Assembly (NCBI GenBank): GCA_015680685.1
Contig: MNCI01020276.1
Span: 346,253 to 382,047 of the forward strand
Origin: Gnetum montanum
Taxonomy: Eukaryota; Streptophyta; Gnetopsida; Gnetales; Gnetaceae
Reading direction: 5' to 3'
DNA length: 35,795 bases
In this document: positions 31,782 to 35,795 of the stretch, in pieces
Position numbering within the stretch: position 1 is the first letter of the stretch
Layout: every line of letters begins with the position of its first letter
Notes under the pieces: generated by a model
The model's input: only the letters and a program-made list of their open reading frames with translations
Database searches by the model: none
What the model was told of the DNA's origin: nothing
Translations under genes and position numbers: made by a program

Positions 31782-32991
31782 AGAATTAATGGCTCCATCG
31801 TAGTTGGGACTATACCCCTACAACAACCAAAGAAAATGTCAATTTTAGCCAATCCCAAGGTGTTTTCAAATTTCCCAAGCCCAAATATAGACATGGGGTA
31901 CCTTTTTCTACTTGGAAAGTGAAGTAATAACAACTTTTGATGTATTTTTGACCCCAAAAAGTTGAAGTATGCAAGATTGTAGCTCATGGGCTACATATCT
32001 CACATTTACAAGGAATCCTTATCTCAAGTTGGGAAATGAAGGTTGCAATGTGGATTTTGATGGTCTTTCATTGGCCCCTCTTTGTTGATGTCTAAAGGAT
32101 TTACTTGAGAGATATTGACAAAGAATACAAAACATGACTATGGGTACATCACCGATGTTGCCTCTTTATGCTTGATTTAGTAGCATTGAACCATGCCCAA
32201 GAGTGCTCATGATGATGGGGTAATAGGTAATGAGGTGATATGGAAATGATCATGAAGGCTGAAAATGCATTCCAAGCATTAACATCATGGCTACAATGTG
32301 GCATAGGCATGTTGGTGAATTCATTTGAGCTTCACACTTTGTGCTTTGAAGTATGCTTCACTCGACAAATGTGTTTGAGGAACCAACACCTTGCTCCAAG
32401 GTTAGTTTGGCTGTTAGGCTCATTCCTTTGCATGTTTGGAGCATTGATTTATTTTTTGAGCTTAATTAGCTATTCGGCTTCTTGGAAATTTACTTCTCCT
32501 TCCCTTTTTTTTCATTGGGCAAAACCTTCATTGAATTTCTCTTGCCAAGGTTGGGTTAACTTGGTCTTCTTGTTGAGCGAGATGTGTTACACTCAATGGC
32601 ATAAATGGTTTTCCATTGGATGAGGTGTGTTACATATAATGGACTTGATGGTGGAGCATGATGAAGGGACATCGTACAACCATAGTGCATGAGTGTCAAA
32701 CATTAGTCAACATTACCATCCAAGGTAAGGAAGCTTCTAATCAGGTTATGGGGTTGGGCTCTAGGGAATGATAATGGAAATAATATGAAACACACTTGGC
32801 ACGGTAAGAAAATATCACTAAATCTTGCACATCAAGGTCACATGGTGACTTGTTGCCATGATGAGTTGCACCTTCACAATGACTCCAGGCTTCACCCGAC
32901 AAGAACAAATCTAAGAGGATGAGAAAACTAGATGAAAAATACAAAAGGCTAGGTGGAACAGTTAGCAAACTTGGTTACCAAAGGTAACATG

Positions 32992-33078
32992 TGTTGCAAG
33001 TTCAAGGCCTTGAAGGGGCATGTTACCAATTTAAGGCCTTGGTAGGTTATGTTGCTAATTTAAGCCCTTAGCAGGCTA
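32992..33078. repeat. 29-bp tandem array, three units (first array)
   Basis: Units run tgttgcaagttcaaggcctt..., tgttaccaatttaaggcctt... and tgttgctaatttaagccctt..., each 29 bases. The same unit recurs at 33663-33742. There are no spacers, so this is not a CRISPR. Confidence 0.85.
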
Positions 33079-33167
33079 TAGAAAGATGTTCCTTTGTTTT
33101 ACAAAATATGTTATGTAGGCTTGCTTGTTAGTTGTAGATGTTGTTGATGTTGACAATCAGTTTGCAA

Positions 33168-33375
33168 TTTGCTACATGTAGTAAGATTTTAGAGAGAAAT
33201 GGTTAACTAGATTAGCTAACTCATTCCCATCCATGTTTGCAATTTAGTAGGTCCTATTGTCATAGGACTTCTTGATTAAGAAAGGCCCTTCCTAGTTGGC
33301 TGAGAATTTGTCCATATGCTCATGGATGACCTTAAGGATTATGTCTCCTTCTTTGATCTTGCATTTACCCAAGTT
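33168..33375 (-). pseudogene. Ty3/gypsy integrase C-terminal fragment
   Basis: On the minus strand one phase reads NLGKCKIKEGDIILKVIHEH, then KFSAN-stop-EGPFLIKKSY, then DGNELANLVNHFSLKSYYM. This is the KF..NWEGPY.I.KV...GAY.L...DG pattern at the end of plant Ty3/gypsy pol. The stop TAG stands where the family has Trp, and another (TAA) where Gln is usual. No other part of this element is recognised nearby. Confidence 0.75.
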
Positions 33376-33934
33376 ATGGTGATGCTATGGTATCCATACT
33401 CCAGTCCTACATATCCACCATAGGCACATTAAGTAACACCTAGGTAAAATGAGTAAATAATGCCAAAATGATATAGAATACTATAGTAATTAGCCAAAAA
33501 ATGGCTTCTTGTGGTTAACTAAGGTTAACAAAGGTCAAACAATGAGAACAAAAAGGTTGAAAACAAGGTCAAAAACAAGTTTCAAAATTATGAGATAAAG
33601 CTAAACCAATTAAGATGGAAAACATAAGGTTAAACATGCTCAACTATGATTATCCTTTTATTAGTTTTAGACCTTAGTGGGTCATGTTGCTAGTTTAAGG
33701 CCTTGGTGGGCCATGTTGCCAATGTAAGGCCTTAATAGGCCATAGTTACATGGTATCAAATGATGGTAAAGAATTGTCAAACCTATGATATATGATATAT
33801 AGTTACATGGTATCCCTAGATGTCATTACAAATGTCAAATATATGATATATTAGACATTATGCGTATGAATAAAATATACCAAATGTGAAATATATTGAT
33901 ATTCGATATTATGAATTGATGAAGTGTCATTAGT
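33376..33934. other. Intergenic, no gene seen
   Basis: AT-rich. It contains the second 29-bp array (33663-33742) and an AT-rich patch with repeated atgatata and atatgatat strings at 33785-33900. Confidence 0.5.
33663..33742. repeat. 29-bp tandem array (second array)
   Basis: A partial unit followed by two full 29-base units starting at 33685 and 33714, with the core taaggcctt(g/a)(g/a)t(g/a)gg. Same family as the array at 32992, about 600 bases away. Confidence 0.85.
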
Positions 33935-33966
33935 TGATGCATCAACTAGGCCATGTATATAGGGCT

Positions 33967-34008
33967 GCGTATACGCGGCTGCGTTGATGTGGCCCTGTCA
34001 ACGCAGCC
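33967..34008. repeat. LTR palindrome and hairpin upstream of TATA
   Basis: Bases 33967-33976 are the palindrome gcgtatacgc. Immediately after, ggctgcgttga (33977-33987) and tcaacgcagcc (33998-34008) form a perfect 11-bp hairpin with a 10-base loop. A related gttaatgtggccctg copy follows at about 34018. Confidence 0.9.
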
Positions 34009-34054
34009 TTCCATGTGTTAATGTGGCCCTGTTTATGCGGAGCCTATTGCGACC

Positions 34055-34062
34055 TATAAATA
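34055..34062 (+). promoter_or_regulatory. LTR TATA box
   Basis: TATAAATA within CTATAAATAAGAGG, identical to the related LTR near the window start and about 120 bases from the proposed LTR start. Confidence 0.75.
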
Positions 34063-34819
34063 AGAGGGCCTTCCACCTCATTTAGGCATAGTTTAGTCAG
34101 TTGTAGCAAAGCTCTTACAGTTTGTTCCCTTAGGAGATAGAATATTTTCCAAGTGTCCGCAGTAGGTGTAAGAAAAGTGATCAGCTCTTTATTCAAACAT
34201 TGATGTTTTTGAGCCCATTGGCGTGACGGCAATAAAGACAAACTCTTCAAGCATTCCTTGCAGCATTTGGACTTAGTCATTTATTGCATTCAATAGCTTA
34301 ATATTTATATGCTTTGATAATTACTTAAGTTTCTCATATTATTAGTTTAATTGCTACCATTCATTCATAGCTCATAGAAACCATAAGTACGACCATCTCG
34401 AACGCAAACCCAACACTTGGTAACCTAGTGACACTTAACGTCTGGTAGCCCAATAGTGTTTAGGGGATGCTCAAAACATGCCCAAAAGATGGGATTGGAT
34501 ACTTATGCTAGGAATAGTTGAGATATAGATTAGGATAATCTTAGATTAGATAATATTTCATTCCTTACCTTTCATACCTTAATTAGACACCAAAAGATAA
34601 GTAAAAAGCTATAAAAATCATTAGCCTTAATCTCACTTAACCATCATAAACAGAACATCACAAGTGAGATTAGGAAGACTATGACCATTCTAACCCAAGG
34701 TTTTGCTGGTTAGAGTCTGGTGTATGTTAAGTGCTTACAGTCTACGGAATTCGACCAAGTCGCGTGTGAACGCTCGTGATTCGTATGGTTGGGCGTAGGG
34801 ATACCTAGCTACTCATCAT

Positions 34820-34839
34820 TAGCACCGTTGCTAGGGACT
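34820..34839 (+). other. Primer-binding site (tRNA-Asp type)
   Basis: TAGCACCGTTGCTAGGGACT begins one base after the LTR end. It matches the site at 3947-3966 with a few changes, and it sets the + orientation of this element. Confidence 0.8.
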
Positions 34840-34984
34840 GTTAGTCTTACATGCATCATCTAACCTTAGTGAAATTATCATTCAAGTCGTTGGAACGGAC
34901 CCAGGATAGAAACATTTATGCATGCTAGGCATATTAAAGTAAGTAGTAAGGTACATCGATTACATGGACCATCTAATGTCCAAC

Positions 34985-35055
34985 ATGTCTTCTCATAGGA
35001 GAGAGGTATCCAACCCACAATGCCACAAGAATGTTGGGTGGTATACAAGAATCCC
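34985..35055 (+). pseudogene. Gag N-terminus, cut by an LTR insertion
   Basis: ATG 34985 lies in the leader at a place equivalent to the gag start at 3822 of the related element. Both begin Met-Ser-Ser, and both leaders share an atcattca...tcgttggaa block. Only about 23 codons (MSSHRREVSNPQ...) remain before the frame runs into the LTR at 35056. The rest of this gag lies beyond the inserted element, outside the window. Confidence 0.65.
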
Positions 35056-35795
35056 TGATGAGTGGTGAGGTACCCCTACACTCAACCATACGAAACGAGC
35101 GTAGCACACGAGATTCGGTCGAACTCCGCAGACTAAATGCCTAAACACCGCAAGGAACACTTGGGGTTAATTAGTCGTTGTCTTCCTAGACTTACTTGTT
35201 GTTGTCATGGTGTATGGTTAAGTAAGTCCGAGGTATATGATTTTTTTGGTCTTTTACAGTTTATCTCCTATGTTAAATGGTGAAGGGTTGAGAAACTAAA
35301 ACTAACTCTAGCTACAACACTAAGTCCTAGCGTCAGCATTCGTTCCCACTTGCCGTACACACCCTGAACTGTGCAACTGTGGCTACTAAACGCTAATCGT
35401 TACTGGGATTACCACACGTAACGCACGTGCTCGAAGTAGTCATACTGAGGCACCTAACTAGCCTAAGTGTGACAAGAAGCCAATTCCTTGACTAGCCGTA
35501 CACATCCGGAGATGTTCATAATCAAGTCGTACTTGTCCCACGTTCTAGGAGGTAAGGGTGACAGAATCTAATCACGATGAGTAGCCGATTCCTTGGCTAG
35601 CCATACACGTTTGTCAATGCTCATAACCAAGTTGTACTCATGCTGCGTTACTAGGAAAGCAATAAATAACATTAATTAAACCTATGCATGCACTCCAAGG
35701 TTTATCCACAAAGCTCATCTTTATTGCCGTACACAACTTGCGTTTAGGTATAAAGCTGCTCGAATAAAGAACCGTTCACTTGGGGGACTCCTACT
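35056..35795 (-). repeat. LTR of a second related element, minus strand, running off the window
   Basis: It starts TGATGAGTGG, the same LTR end as at 3968, and shares its length with blocks to the gctcgaataaag string near 35760. No primer site precedes it, so this is the outer end of a 3' LTR (element body to the right) or a solo LTR. The five bases before it are atccc. Unlike the LTR at 3968 it holds an internal tandem duplication (about 35480-35690). Confidence 0.8.
35480..35690. repeat. 105-bp tandem duplication within the LTR
   Basis: The block c(a/g)attccttg(a/g)ctagcc(g/a)tacac starts at 35481 and again at 35586. Both copies continue through gttcataa(t/c)caag- and gtact-type blocks. 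It is absent from the LTR at 3968-4777. Confidence 0.8.

Larger units (their letters stand above)
30593..33160. other. Intergenic, no gene seen
   Basis: This starts with the target duplication TATGT and presumably continues the gypsy element cut at 24774. A diverged ctctaaataccaa near 30690 resembles the reverse complement of an initiator-Met primer site and could mark that element's 5' end, but this is weak. A 12-bp-arm palindrome (31445-31470) and a 17-bp tandem array (31680-31781) follow. A 127-codon + frame (32240-32623) has a hydrophobic centre but no recognisable family and no supporting context. Confidence 0.45.
33935..34818 (+). repeat. 5' LTR of a + strand element related to the one at the window start
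   Basis: It starts TGATG and ends ATCA (about 884 bases; the left edge is less sure than the right). It is homologous in reverse orientation to 3968-4777: the last 90 bases mirror the aggtaccccta...ctcaaccatacga block, and the CTATAAATAAGAGG promoter string is identical. A primer site follows directly. The left edge is chosen from the TG dinucleotide and the position of the TATA box. Confidence 0.75.

Noticed and set aside
20580-31900. LTR pair for the minus-strand gypsy gag-pol remnant
   Set aside because: I compared the sequence left of 20580 with that right of 30593 and saw no convincing shared blocks; the possible primer site near 30690 is too diverged.
31710-31922. 70-codon frame across the 17-bp array
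   Set aside because: Its first half is a translation of the tandem repeat; no independent support.
32240-32623. 127-codon + strand open frame with a hydrophobic centre
   Set aside because: It starts in repeat-rich sequence and shows no recognised domain; alone it does not support a gene call.
32992-33742. Short regular repeats resembling a CRISPR
   Set aside because: Units abut without spacers and the context is eukaryotic; they are minisatellite-like.

Overview
The window comes from a plant nuclear genome, almost certainly a large, gene-poor one. It holds one recognisable host gene, a plant-specific reticulon-like (RTNLB) gene on the + strand, in about 36 kb. Most of the rest is decayed LTR retrotransposon and LINE sequence. 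Low gene density, heavy nesting and C-to-T type decay would fit a conifer or another repeat-rich seed plant. The sequence alone does not name the species.

Left flank (1-6260). A 40-bp-arm inverted repeat around two N calls opens the window. Next comes a minus-strand Ty3/gypsy-type element (Athila-like by its spacing zinc knuckle and Asp-tRNA-type primer site). Reading right to left it has an LTR (3968-4777), a primer-binding site (3947-3966), and a gag-protease reading frame (3822-479) that stops without any reverse transcriptase. Directly beyond the LTR lies a + strand LINE remnant (about 4880-6260) with the C-terminal part of a reverse transcriptase and a zinc-ribbon (zf-RVT) region.

Host gene (9329-12072). 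Eight exons, possibly nine, give a protein of about 604 residues, or 565/579 if a frame-neutral intron in exon 2 is spliced. It has a Ser/Arg-rich, probably disordered N-terminal half and a C-terminal reticulon homology domain. It probably shapes tubular endoplasmic reticulum. Upstream ATGs precede the chosen start.

Middle (12073-24774). Gene-free sequence, then a minus-strand retroelement-associated ORF remnant (about 15830-17270), an unrecognised + strand dead frame (19049-19618), and a minus-strand Ty3/gypsy gag-pol remnant (about 20580-24300). In that remnant the protease and integrase catalytic Asp positions I could identify read Asn, and the reverse transcriptase is internally deleted.

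Right part (24775-35795). The best-preserved mobile element is here: a + strand LTR element (24775-30592) with two 1061-bp LTRs, an initiator-Met-type primer site, a polypurine tract and a near-matching 5-bp target duplication. It carries a gag-like zinc-knuckle ORF and a second long ORF but no detectable pol. Its LTRs and interior carry clusters of a palindromic AGACATCT motif. Further right are several short tandem arrays and a fragment of Ty3/gypsy integrase C-terminus. Last is a + strand LTR and gag start of the same family as the left-hand element, cut after 23 codons by a related LTR in the opposite orientation that runs off the window.

A common theme is that several dead frames keep phase over 0.5-3 kb and are broken almost only by stop codons reachable by C-to-T change. 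This fits decay of cytosine-methylated repeats rather than indel-driven decay.
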